Source of the DNA: Halostagnicola sp. A56
GTDB lineage: Archaea > Halobacteriota > Halobacteria > Halobacteriales > Natrialbaceae
NCBI RefSeq assembly: GCF_000691505.1
Contig: NZ_JMIP02000015.1
Coordinates: forward strand, 124,001-188,000
Direction: 5' to 3'
Length of the DNA stretch: 64,000 nt
Shown: one piece after another, positions 1-6,867 of the stretch
Position numbering within the stretch: position 1 is the first letter of the stretch
Layout: every line of letters begins with the position of its first letter
Notes under the pieces: model-generated
What the model was told of the DNA's origin: nothing
Database searches by the model: none
Seen by the model: only the letters and a program-made list of their open reading frames with translations
Made by a program: the position numbers and the translations under genes

Positions 1-51
1 CAACTGCCGGATTCCACCGTCGCTGTGGAGTCCGGAGGTGACCAGCAATGA
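1..51 (+). CDS. 3' end of an upstream gene (partial)
   Basis: An open frame runs from the first base to a TGA at 49-51 and gives 16 residues ending in GGDQQ. Its stop overlaps the ATG of the next gene in an ATGA arrangement, which is typical of translationally coupled genes here. No family can be assigned from so short a tail. It suggests that the next gene is not the first of its transcript. Confidence 0.5.
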   Translation, partial: QLPDSTVAVESGGDQQ

Positions 52-1097
52 GCGCGAGCGCTCGGACGCTTCTCGCCACGTTCGTCTTCGGATTCGTGGT
101 GACGATCGGTCTCGTCGCCGCCGGAACGGTCGTCGTCGAGGACGGCACGCCAGACCTGCCCGATACCGAACAGGATCACTTCCAACCGGACGAAGCACTC
201 CCCGCTGAAACGTCGGACGGTGGCGAGATCACGATGGACAGTCAAGCGCAGACGAACACTGTCGTGATTCACACCGGCGGAGCGGCCGGCGGGCAGACCT
301 CGCTCGGACAACTGCCGATTCAGGACACCGGAGACGGTCCCGAACTCTCGACCGGGTCCCTCGGCGGTACCGAACGGGGCGTTACCCCGCTCGTCACGAC
401 CCTCATCGAGAACGGCCACGAGGTCGAATTCTACGCCGGAGCGGCGACCGACGGACAACTCTCGCAGGCGCTCAGTGACGCCGACGCGTTCATCGCGCCA
501 GGCTCCGTCTCGTTCACCGAACAGGATCGCGAAACCATCTCGACCTTCACCGATGCCGGTGGTCGATTCGTGATGACCGCCAATCCGGGTAGCTCGGCTA
601 CCGTCGCCGAACTCGGCGCTTCGAACGGGCTGTATACCGAAGCAGGCTACCTCTACAACCTCACCGAAAACGACAATAACTACCTCAGCATCTTCGCCGA
701 ACCGACCGGCAGTTCCGACCTGACCGACGGCGTCGAGGAAGTCGTCTTCCGGAGTAGTTCCGCCGTCGGCTCGAGTGACGGCGATGCCGTCCTCGAGACG
801 GAAGCAACGATGTCGACGACGCGTGAAGACGGCTCCTACGGCGTTGCCGCGGTCGATGGAGATGTCGCGGTGATCGGCGACTCGAGTTTCCTCGAGCCCG
901 AAAACGCACACCGCGCGGACAACAACGTCCTCGTCGGCAACGTCGCCGACTTCCTCGTGACGGGCTCGGTCGACGAGGCGAGCCTTCCGGGTGCAGGTAA
1001 CCAAACACCTGCGGGACAACCGTCGACGGGCGGCCAATCGCAGATTCCGGTGGGCGGTGCTGAAGACATTCCGGAGATGAACAACGAGTCGGCGTAA
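48..1097 (+). CDS. Exported or membrane-anchored DUF4350-like protein
   Basis: The protein has 349 residues. Residues 8-27 form one hydrophobic segment (signal peptide or anchor), followed by an acidic Pro/Thr/Asp-rich linker. The core (about residues 70-310) has the alternating beta/alpha pattern of glutamine-amidotransferase-like folds, with phrases such as DADAFIAPGSVSF and GDSSFLEPENAHRADNN. The latter resembles the end of DUF4350/GldG-type domains, where a protein reports whether a component is present. The tail is rich in Gly, Gln and Pro. The start overlaps the stop of the preceding frame, so they are probably co-transcribed. Family placement is inference from the pattern; the biochemical function is unknown. 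Confidence 0.65.
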   Translation: MSASARTLLATFVFGFVVTIGLVAAGTVVVEDGTPDLPDTEQDHFQPDEALPAETSDGGEITMDSQAQTNTVVIHTGGAAGGQTSLGQLPIQDTGDGPELSTGSLGGTERGVTPLVTTLIENGHEVEFYAGAATDGQLSQALSDADAFIAPGSVSFTEQDRETISTFTDAGGRFVMTANPGSSATVAELGASNGLYTEAGYLYNLTENDNNYLSIFAEPTGSSDLTDGVEEVVFRSSSAVGSSDGDAVLETEATMSTTREDGSYGVAAVDGDVAVIGDSSFLEPENAHRADNNVLVGNVADFLVTGSVDEASLPGAGNQTPAGQPSTGGQSQIPVGGAEDIPEMNNESA

Positions 1098-1149
1098 CGG
1101 TAAACAGTACGCTCTCCGTCTCGAAATTTTGGCGTTTCGATACCGGTTC

Positions 1150-1569
1150 CTAGGAATACCTTCGAATGTGCTCCGCTAGCTCGGTGTACTCACTGTCGAG
1201 ATCCTCGAGTAGCTTTCTGTCGGCGGTGTACACTTTCGTATCGAGCTTCTGAGCGAGTGCGACGTACGAAGCGTCGTAGATCGTACTGTCGAGGTCGTCT
1301 GCAATCGCTGCGACGGAGCCACTTTCTGTGAACGGCACGAGATCGATACCGTACTCGGGAAGCGATTCAGCGGCTGCTTCGAGGCGGTCGCCATCGTAGT
1401 GGCCGCTATATCTGAGCGCGTTGATCGCCTCGAACGGCATGAGTGCTGGAGCGACGAGGTCGAATTTCCCCTCGAGATACGCATCGCGTAACGCTCGAGC
1501 CTGCTCGTGGTGCTGTTCGGGAATGTACCACTTGACGACGACACTCGTGTCGACGACGATCGCGGACAT
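1150..1569 (-). CDS. vapC: VapC-type PIN-domain ribonuclease toxin
   Basis: This 139-residue PIN protein belongs to the VapC family of Mg2+-dependent RNases in type II toxin-antitoxin pairs. The four acidic positions are visible: D7 in VVDTSVV, E47 in PFEAINAL, D99 in DASYVAL and D117 in TADRKL. Length is normal for VapC. The start overlaps the end of the vapB frame at 1569, so toxin synthesis is coupled to the antitoxin. Because the upstream antitoxin gene has lost its normal 5' end (see 1569-1781), expression of this toxin may now depend on a foreign promoter carried by the 164-bp repeat. Confidence 0.85.
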   Translation of the reverse strand: MSAIVVDTSVVVKWYIPEQHHEQARALRDAYLEGKFDLVAPALMPFEAINALRYSGHYDGDRLEAAAESLPEYGIDLVPFTESGSVAAIADDLDSTIYDASYVALAQKLDTKVYTADRKLLEDLDSEYTELAEHIRRYS

Positions 1570-1781
1570 CAGTTACCGTCCGCCCCGTATCGCTTCTCTC
1601 GCCACTCGCGGACGATCTCAGCCGTGTTTTCGTTTTGTACGTCGTCCTCGTCAATTTCGTTGCTTAACCGTTCGCTCGTCGCTACCGCGTGACCGGTGTT
1701 GCGCGCTTCTAACTGCTCGATCTCCTCTTCGATGTTGGACCTGATGACGGCGCTCCAGTTGATTTCGCCGTGTTCGTCCAT
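1569..1781 (-). CDS. vapB: VapB-type antitoxin, 5'-truncated
   Basis: The frame from the first ATG encodes 70 residues beginning MDEHGEINW. In the same frame the sequence continues upstream as SLRVPDDLKKE, the beta strand and first helix of a ribbon-helix-helix VapB, until it meets the 164-bp repeat at 1815, where a stop follows and no start codon exists. The DNA-binding strand would therefore be missing from any product starting at 1781. The C-terminal part, which normally neutralises VapC, looks intact. Either a shortened antitoxin is made, perhaps by reinitiation after the repressor fragment whose frame ends at 1790, or the gene is disabled. Confidence 0.7.
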   Translation of the reverse strand: MDEHGEINWSAVIRSNIEEEIEQLEARNTGHAVATSERLSNEIDEDDVQNENTAEIVREWREKRYGADGN

Positions 1782-1789
1782 CTCTTTCT

Positions 1790-1921
1790 TTAAGTCGTCC
1801 GGAACTCGAAGACTGTCATATTACCCTCGTCTCTCATCGTCTCCAAAATCATTTCGTCCGTCCGCGTCATCCAATCAGCGCGCTTTCTAGCCACGCCCAC
1901 CGATTCAACTGTGGAACTCAT
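1790..1921 (-). pseudogene. 5' fragment of PhiH1-repressor-like wHTH gene
   Basis: The 43-codon frame begins MSSTVESVGVARKRADW and matches the first 36 codons of the intact gene at 44378-44680 base for base. After codon 36 it runs into vapB sequence and stops at 1790. What remains is the N-terminal helix region of a winged-helix repressor; the recognition helix and wing are lost. The stop lies just inside the start of the shortened vapB frame, so ribosomes finishing this fragment could reinitiate on vapB. The family (PhiH1-type repressors of haloarchaeal viruses) is inferred from the intact copy. Confidence 0.75.
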
Positions 1922-1978
1922 AGCTGTGTTGGTGTAAATCAATTCTCTGTAGGTAAAACAGTACCGACAGTTACTAGC
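1815..1978 (-). repeat. 164-bp inverted repeat, copy A (repressor 5' end plus operator)
   Basis: The reverse complement of these bases equals 44321-44484 exactly over 164 bp. It spans 57 bp of upstream control region and the first 36 codons of a repressor gene. The left edge sits inside vapB. The right edge sits 33 bp before the TATA element of the virus-like operon at 2011. The two copies are inverted relative to each other and 42.3 kb apart. Absence of any mismatch implies recent duplication, ongoing gene conversion, or an assembly join. Confidence 0.95.
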
Positions 1979-2003
1979 CTACTGCCAACTGTATTATCCA
2001 CAG

Positions 2004-2020
2004 AAAGGACTATATAACCC
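2004..2020 (+). promoter_or_regulatory. TATA-type promoter of the virus-like operon
   Basis: The sequence GAAAGGACTATATAACC combines a purine-rich BRE-like stretch with a strong TATA element. The region to its left holds the repressor operator segment (1922-1978), so this promoter and the repressor gene fragment are divergent. That is the usual layout of a virus or plasmid immunity region. About 90 bp downstream lies a GACGTG/CACGTC hairpin near 2068-2087. Confidence 0.6.
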
Positions 2021-2105
2021 GAGTCTCAATAGGTATAATGACCCGGTCCCTTTCGGGCTGAAAGGTCCGACGTGTCATCAGCACGTCGGGGTCGGGTCGA
2101 ACCTC

Positions 2106-2408
2106 GTGGCGAGGTTTCCGACCATGATCAACGAGTACACCGGGGTAAAAAGAGATTGCCCCACAGAACGCAGTACTGCCGGCCATCCACATGGCCGAGA
2201 TGACTCTCCAGACACCGATCATCAGTCCGAAAAACCGCCGCGCGAAGACGCGGCAGCACAGACGGGAGGTTATTCAGGCCAGCAGCCCCGTCTAGGTAAC
2301 TCGCACACACGCGATGGGGATAACGCTACCCCATCGACGTACCTAGCCCGAGTTCTCGAGCGCGCCGACCGCCACGACTCAAAGTTCTTCTACGGGGTGC
2401 GCCTATGA
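2106..2408 (+). CDS. Hypothetical basic/polar protein, first ORF of the virus-like operon
   Basis: The 100-residue frame has low complexity in its middle (Gly, Asp, Gln, His) and a plausible C-terminus ending DSKFFYGVRL. Its TGA overlaps the ATG of the next gene by ATGA, the same coupling seen along the rest of this operon; that is the main support for it being translated. No domain is recognisable, and its amino-acid use is less acidic than that of its neighbours, so it may be a leader region rather than a real gene. Confidence 0.4.
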   Translation: MARFPTMINEYTGVKRDCPTERSTAGHPHGRDDSPDTDHQSEKPPREDAAAQTGGYSGQQPRLGNSHTRDGDNATPSTYLARVLERADRHDSKFFYGVRL

Positions 2409-2830
2409 GCGTCGTCGGAACGGTCGTCGACAGCCTGTTCGGCAGCGGCACCGACGCCGACCACACCCTCGAGACACCACTCGAGATTGACGATGTCTCG
2501 CTGATCGTCGACAACGAGCGACGACGGCTGGCCCTACACGCCCTCGAGCGGGCCGACGAGCCGATCCCACTCAGGAATCTCGCCGAGATCGTCGCGATGG
2601 GCCAGTTCGAGAAACCGCCCGCCCAGCTCACCAGCGACGAACGCAAAGCCGTCTACGTCGCCCTCTACCAGACCCACCTTCCGCGCCTCGAGGACATCGA
2701 CGTCGTTACGTACGATCGGATGGCCGATGGCGTCGAGAAAGGCGCGGCGTTCGCACATGCTCACCGAATCCTCGAGGCCGTCTACGACGAGGTCGACGGC
2801 ACCAAACAGATCGATAGAGGTGAGCGGTGA
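2405..2830 (+). CDS. DUF7344-type winged-helix-like protein
   Basis: The 141-residue protein shows the pattern common in haloarchaeal accessory proteins: a leading helix with ERRRLALHALERAD, a second helix with LRNLAEIVAMG, then LYQTHLPRLEDIDVVTYD. This resembles DUF7344, thought to adopt a winged-helix fold. It overlaps both neighbours by 4 bp, so it is part of a tightly coupled operon. Such proteins are frequent in haloarchaeal proviruses and plasmids, usually as presumed DNA-binding regulators. The function itself is inferred. Confidence 0.7.
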   Translation: MSVVGTVVDSLFGSGTDADHTLETPLEIDDVSLIVDNERRRLALHALERADEPIPLRNLAEIVAMGQFEKPPAQLTSDERKAVYVALYQTHLPRLEDIDVVTYDRMADGVEKGAAFAHAHRILEAVYDEVDGTKQIDRGER

Positions 2831-4143
2831 TGGCTTCCTATAACTGCCTCTACCCCGAACCAGTCGTGATGGATGGCGACGGCCTCGAGTGGGGACCGAT
2901 CCAGTGGGCCGACGCAGGCACGTTCGCGGACGCCGACTATCCAGAACCCACCGAGAACGAGCGCCGATTCTACACGATCGCCATCCGACGCGGGTGGGGA
3001 GAGAACACCAACGCCGCGTCGATCGCCGTCCTTGGCGTGACGCGCGACCTCGAGATCGGCCTCGAGACCCGTTACCGCGCAACCAGTGAGGACTGGACGC
3101 TGTGTGATCGCGACGGAGTTCCGCCATCGGTGTGCAAACGCCCACCCGCGGATTCCGCGATCCCAACGGCGCGGAAAGACAAGTTCCGACAAGTCCTCAA
3201 GCGCGCCCACAACTTCGAGGACAGCGCCGTTGACGCACGTCACGAGAGTGCAAACGAAGTCCGAGCCGATGGTGGGATTCGGGAATCCGAGCAGGTTGAT
3301 CGCGCCGTTCGCGAAGCCGCGACGTTGATCGACGCCGGCGACAGTACAACCGTTGCGATCAACTACGTCGTCGACGAGTACGAACTCGAGCATCGTCGCG
3401 CCGACATCCATCAGCACGTCCGCGATCGACTCGAGCAGGCCGTGGTGACCGACGGTGGCCACAACCCCGATGATCTCGTTGTCTTAATGTGTGACCCTTG
3501 TAACTACCAGACGATCGTTGCTCGCGGGACGATGTCGATCACGAGCTGCCCCGACTGTCAGGGCGACCTCGAGATCGATCATACTCGAGTCGCTCACCAG
3601 TGCCCGGATTCGACCGTGAATCATGTTATCGTCGAGGCGAACGAACGATGCCCGTTCTGTCAGACAGTTCAGAAGGCGATCGCCGCCGACGGCGGTCGCG
3701 ATGCCTTCCTCGCAGGTGACGCCCACTACTGTGACCTCTGTGAGAACACGTTTGAGACGCTCGGCGAGTTGATCCGTCACGACTGTCAGGACCAACAGGC
3801 GATCGCCGACGGTGGACGTCCACAACATCGAGCGGACTGTGAGGACTGTTCGTGGTCCTACCGCGACACCGACCTCGTGGATGTCTCCGACGAAATGGAG
3901 CGCCACGCGCGCAAGGAGATGCACGATGTCGATCTCGAGCGGGCAGTCGCGACCGATGGCGGTCAGTGTGTGGATGAAACGGAACGGTGTGAACAGTGCG
4001 GCGGTCCGCTCGGAAACAACCCACGACGCCGTGCAGGACACACACACAGCTGTTTTGCTCCGAGAAGTGCAGTACGGTTTACTGGTCAAGGGGTACGGCC
4101 ACTGAACAACAGTCTGAGAACTCCACCCGAAGCAAGGGGGTGA
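2830..4143 (+). CDS. Modular multi-zinc-finger protein with repeated DGG linkers
   Basis: The protein has 437 residues from the ATG (a GTG one codon upstream overlaps the preceding stop). The first ~140 residues lack cysteine pairs. From there the protein is a chain of modules, each ended by a similar linker (RADGG, VTDGG, AADGG, IADGG, ATDGG). The later modules carry Cys pairs: CDPC/CPDC, CPFC, CDLC with a downstream HDC, CEDC with later His residues, and CEQC. This reads as several small viral-type zinc proteins fused in frame. The last ~20 residues look unrelated and contain the ORB-like DNA motif at 4114-4140. A nucleic-acid-binding role is inferred; no close family is recognised. Confidence 0.65.
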   Translation: MASYNCLYPEPVVMDGDGLEWGPIQWADAGTFADADYPEPTENERRFYTIAIRRGWGENTNAASIAVLGVTRDLEIGLETRYRATSEDWTLCDRDGVPPSVCKRPPADSAIPTARKDKFRQVLKRAHNFEDSAVDARHESANEVRADGGIRESEQVDRAVREAATLIDAGDSTTVAINYVVDEYELEHRRADIHQHVRDRLEQAVVTDGGHNPDDLVVLMCDPCNYQTIVARGTMSITSCPDCQGDLEIDHTRVAHQCPDSTVNHVIVEANERCPFCQTVQKAIAADGGRDAFLAGDAHYCDLCENTFETLGELIRHDCQDQQAIADGGRPQHRADCEDCSWSYRDTDLVDVSDEMERHARKEMHDVDLERAVATDGGQCVDETERCEQCGGPLGNNPRRRAGHTHSCFAPRSAVRFTGQGVRPLNNSLRTPPEARG

Positions 4144-4149
4144 CCGTCG

Positions 4150-4371
4150 GTGAGCAGTGAACTCGTCCCCGACGATTTTGACCTCAAGCACGCTCGCCAG
4201 GCACCGTCGACGACGCCACACAACGAGCGTCCGCGCTGTCCGGAATGCAACCAACTCGCGGTTCGGAAGAAGACTGGGAAACCATCTAGTAATCCAGGCG
4301 GACCATCGCACTACTGTAACCGCTGTGGGGCGAAGTTCGACGAACCCGTCTACGGTGATTCCGATGAGTGA
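4150..4371 (+). CDS. Small zinc-ribbon protein
   Basis: The 73-residue protein begins at a GTG 6 bp after the preceding stop. It has two cysteine pairs, CPEC near residue 30 and CNRC near residue 56, separated by a basic stretch; this forms a compact zinc ribbon. Its stop overlaps the ATG of the following gene. Proteins of this kind are common in haloarchaeal viruses and integrated elements, where they probably bind nucleic acid or act as adaptors. No specific target can be read from the sequence. Confidence 0.65.
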   Translation: MSSELVPDDFDLKHARQAPSTTPHNERPRCPECNQLAVRKKTGKPSSNPGGPSHYCNRCGAKFDEPVYGDSDE

Positions 4372-5209
4372 TACCGCCGACGGACTTCGTCGATTCGCCG
4401 ACGTCGTCGATGTCTTCCAGGACACATCGATCGACATCGACGACGCTCGGTTGCTCGAGGCCGACGACGAAACGCTCCACGGCCAACTCACCGTCACTGT
4501 TCACGACGACGATCTCGAGGGCTTCGGTGATCCAACCGAAGCCGCTGACCGACGTGACGATGAGGGCGATGCCACCGAAGCGACGCTGGATCACACTGAC
4601 ACCGAGGATCTCGAGCGAGCATACAACGCAGCGGACGGCAATATCAGCGCTGCCGCCGAGCGCTTCGAGGTCGGCTACAGTGCTGTCTACAACCGGATGG
4701 TCGAGAACGGAATTCACGAGAGACAAAGCGGCACCTCCACCGAGGACGACACTACCGAACCCAAGTCAGAGTTAGAGGCACCAGTTAACCTCGAGGAGGA
4801 CGCCACGGACGATTCGCCGGCGGGCACCGGCGATGACGAATCCGACTCTCTCCCATCACCAGATGGTCAGGAAAACGAAACATATATCGAAGATAACACG
4901 AATGAACGAGTGTCAGAGGTACCAAATGCCGATCTCGAAGCGGACGATTCGTCGGCGGGCACCGGCGATGACGTCCAGAAGGACACCGACGAAATCACCG
5001 TCGACGCTGTCGATGGCGAGAAGGACGAACCCGATGTTGCGCTCCCCGATGGCGTAACCGAAGCCGACGTTCTTGCTATTGTTGACGAGTTCGACGCACT
5101 CGGTACCGTAGCTGATAAACTCGGTGTCACTCGAGGCCGCGCTCGGACGATCACGGTTGCACTCGGATGCTATGGAGATGTTCGGGAAGTATCGGGAGGG
5201 AACCAATGA
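4364..5209 (+). CDS. Acidic protein with two HTH-like segments
   Basis: The start is the ATG that overlaps the stop of the zinc-ribbon gene, giving 281 residues. One helix-turn-helix-like segment lies near residues 85-115 (AAERFEVGYSAVYNRMVENG) and another near the C-terminus (ADKLGVTRGRARTITVALG). Between them is a long, very acidic, low-complexity region in which a DDSxAGTGDD phrase occurs twice, as internal duplication. The pattern fits a DNA-binding protein with two HTH ends joined by a flexible linker, perhaps bridging two sites. It is in the coupled operon; the function is inferred. Confidence 0.6.
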   Translation: MSDTADGLRRFADVVDVFQDTSIDIDDARLLEADDETLHGQLTVTVHDDDLEGFGDPTEAADRRDDEGDATEATLDHTDTEDLERAYNAADGNISAAAERFEVGYSAVYNRMVENGIHERQSGTSTEDDTTEPKSELEAPVNLEEDATDDSPAGTGDDESDSLPSPDGQENETYIEDNTNERVSEVPNADLEADDSSAGTGDDVQKDTDEITVDAVDGEKDEPDVALPDGVTEADVLAIVDEFDALGTVADKLGVTRGRARTITVALGCYGDVREVSGGNQ

Positions 5210-5448
5210 GCCATCGCGAGTGCTCCGTCTGTGGCGAGGACCTCGCAAGCCCACTTGCCGGGCCCGCCCACGCGCGCAAACACAAGAACCGATTCGAGAA
5301 GCTGGTTGGACGTCGACCGGACGACTACAGCGAGGTCCAAGATTTATTCAACGAAGGCGAGGTTCCCGAGGACGTCGACCTCGAGACTGGGTCATGGACG
5401 ACACTCGAGCAGTTTCACAGCCCCGTTTCATCAAAGCTGGTGAAATAA
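5206..5448 (+). CDS. Small C2H2-type zinc-finger protein
   Basis: The 80-residue protein overlaps the preceding gene by ATGA and ends the operon. CSVCGEDL near residues 6-13 and HARKH about 15 residues later give a single C2H2-type finger, followed by a hydrophilic helix (NRFEKLVGRRPDDY). Haloarchaeal viruses and plasmids encode many such single-finger proteins. Downstream there is no further coupled gene, only a 13-bp tandem repeat. Confidence 0.65.
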   Translation: MSHRECSVCGEDLASPLAGPAHARKHKNRFEKLVGRRPDDYSEVQDLFNEGEVPEDVDLETGSWTTLEQFHSPVSSKLVK

Positions 5449-5480
5449 TTCTTCTCTCGACGATAACGGCGGACGGAACT

Positions 5481-5558
5481 GCGAGACGAATCAGCAAGAC
5501 GAAGCAGCGAGACGAACCAGCAAGACGAAGCAGCGAGACGAACCAGCAAGACGAATCA
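5481..5558 (+). repeat. Six tandem copies of a 13-bp unit
   Basis: The unit GCRAGACGAANCA occurs six times without gaps: GCGAGACGAATCA, GCAAGACGAAGCA, GCGAGACGAACCA, GCAAGACGAAGCA, GCGAGACGAACCA, GCAAGACGAATCA. Alternation of the third base makes it also a 26-bp repeat in three copies. It lies in the 177-bp space between the virus-like operon and the DUF2196 gene. It may be slippage-generated spacer DNA or an iteron-like protein-binding array; nothing in the sequence decides. Confidence 0.85.
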
Positions 5559-5625
5559 GCGACGGAGTCGCCGCTCGAGCGGATTCCCGAACTGACGGTT
5601 AGCTACCCGAACGCCGAGTCGACCG

Positions 5626-5832
5626 CTACTCGTCGACAACGACAGACTGGACGTGACCGACGACACCGCTTTTCAGCTTCACGCGGGGGCCGTCCGGATC
5701 GTCGCCGTAGACCGTGCCGATCTCGCCGTGGATCGGCTCTTCGTCGGTCGACTGAACGTCCGCGTCTTCCTGGACGATCTCGACTGTCATCCCCTGTCGG
5801 AGTTCCTCGGCGGTCGGTCGTTCGGTAGACAT
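5626..5832 (-). CDS. YwbE-like DUF2196 protein
   Basis: The 68-residue protein begins MSTERPTAEELRQGM. It contains the DUF2196 pattern (RQGMTVEIVQEDAD, then GEIGTVYGDDPDGPRVKLKSG and a closing V-G-H-V-Q-S-V), a small KOW/SH3-like beta barrel. The function of this conserved family is not established; the fold suggests RNA or protein binding. The start is at 5832; an in-frame ATG farther upstream would add residues not typical of the family. Confidence 0.8.
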   Translation of the reverse strand: MSTERPTAEELRQGMTVEIVQEDADVQSTDEEPIHGEIGTVYGDDPDGPRVKLKSGVVGHVQSVVVDE

Positions 5833-5963
5833 CGTGCTAGCGACTCCGCGCAAACGATCCGAAAATGTGATGCCTGCATATTCGGTGTCGTTTTTCAGAG
5901 GCGGGGACCATCGCATCGTCACTCGCCGAAGTCGTGTCGCTACTCGTCGGCAAGGTCACGCGG

Positions 5964-6407
5964 TTACTCGTCGTCGAACTCGAGGGCCGCGGAGTTGATA
6001 CAGAAGCGCTTGCCGGTCGGTTCGGGGCCGTCCTCGAAGACGTGGCCGAGGTGGCCGCCACAGTTCCCACAGCGAACCTCCGTTCGGCGCATTCCGTGGC
6101 TGGTGTCGACGTGTGTGGTCACCCGTCCGTCGTCGACGTCGTAGAAACTCGGCCAGCCGCAGCCGGACTCGAACTTGGTGTCGGAGTCGAAAAGCGTCGC
6201 GCCACAGCCCGCACAGGCGTAGCTTCCGTCGGCTTTGTGGTCGACGTACTCGCCGCTGAACGCCGGCTCGGTTCCCGCCTCGCGGAGGATCTGATACTGC
6301 TCGTCGGTCAGTTCCTCGCGCCACTCCGCGTCGCTCTTGTCGGCCGGGTCGGCTCCGCGCTCGGTCGTCGACTCGCCGCTCGAGGGCGTGTCAGTCTCTG
6401 GGTCCAT
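5964..6407 (-). CDS. msrB: Peptide-methionine (R)-S-oxide reductase MsrB
   Basis: MsrB repairs oxidised proteins by reducing methionine-R-sulfoxide, probably using thioredoxin. The 147-residue protein has the catalytic Cys in RFCINSAAL (C136), a likely resolving Cys in SGCGWPSF (C83), and four zinc cysteines as two pairs (C65/C68 and C113/C116). The active-site phrase [11 protein letters not shown] is present. The first 25 residues form an acidic extension. The gene stands alone, convergent with nothing obvious. Confidence 0.93.
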   Translation of the reverse strand: MDPETDTPSSGESTTERGADPADKSDAEWREELTDEQYQILREAGTEPAFSGEYVDHKADGSYACAGCGATLFDSDTKFESGCGWPSFYDVDDGRVTTHVDTSHGMRRTEVRCGNCGGHLGHVFEDGPEPTGKRFCINSAALEFDDE

Positions 6408-6519
6408 GCGTACCACTACGGGCGAGAGCCCTAAGAGTCTGTCCGGACGGCTCGATCGTCTCGGGTCGTGGACCGCCCGAAGAATTCCGAGCGAACCGAT
6501 CCGACCGACGGGAGAGCGG

Positions 6520-6681
6520 CTACCGGCCGGTGATGACGTTCGTGCTCTCACAGTCGGGACACTGGGTCATCCGCCCGAGCTTTGGCACCTCGAGGCGTCG
6601 CCACTCCGAGGAGCCGCCTTCGGCTTCGAAACCGCAGTTCAAACACCGCGAGCGAGTGGCCGTTCCTGAGTCCGAGGACAT
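6520..6681 (-). CDS. Small haloarchaeal zinc-ribbon protein
   Basis: The 53-residue protein has two cysteine pairs: CLNC near residue 13 and CPDC near residue 42. They are separated by basic and aromatic residues ([13 protein letters not shown]), the hallmark of small archaeal zinc ribbons. The start at 6681 is the ATG giving MSSDSG; an upstream ATG would add a stretch outside the conserved part. The function is unknown; many such proteins affect motility, biofilm formation or stress response in haloarchaea. Confidence 0.65.
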   Translation of the reverse strand: MSSDSGTATRSRCLNCGFEAEGGSSEWRRLEVPKLGRMTQCPDCESTNVITGR

Positions 6682-6867
6682 ACCTACACGTACGGTATCG
6701 TCCCCCATAGGAATTTTCACGTCATCGACTGAGAGTCACGCGCTGTTATCGGTTCCCGGGTTGGTCGTCGGTTCTCGAGGAGTGCCACGTTCGGTAGTCG
6801 TGGGAGACACCCGGCGGCTGCCGTCGCGACACGCACTTTGACGGGGGTCGACCGCGAAGGAACTCGC

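Noticed and set aside
1815-1978. Insertion-sequence end as an explanation for the 164-bp repeat
   Set aside because: No terminal inverted repeats, no target-site duplication and no transposase; the repeat is repressor coding plus control DNA.
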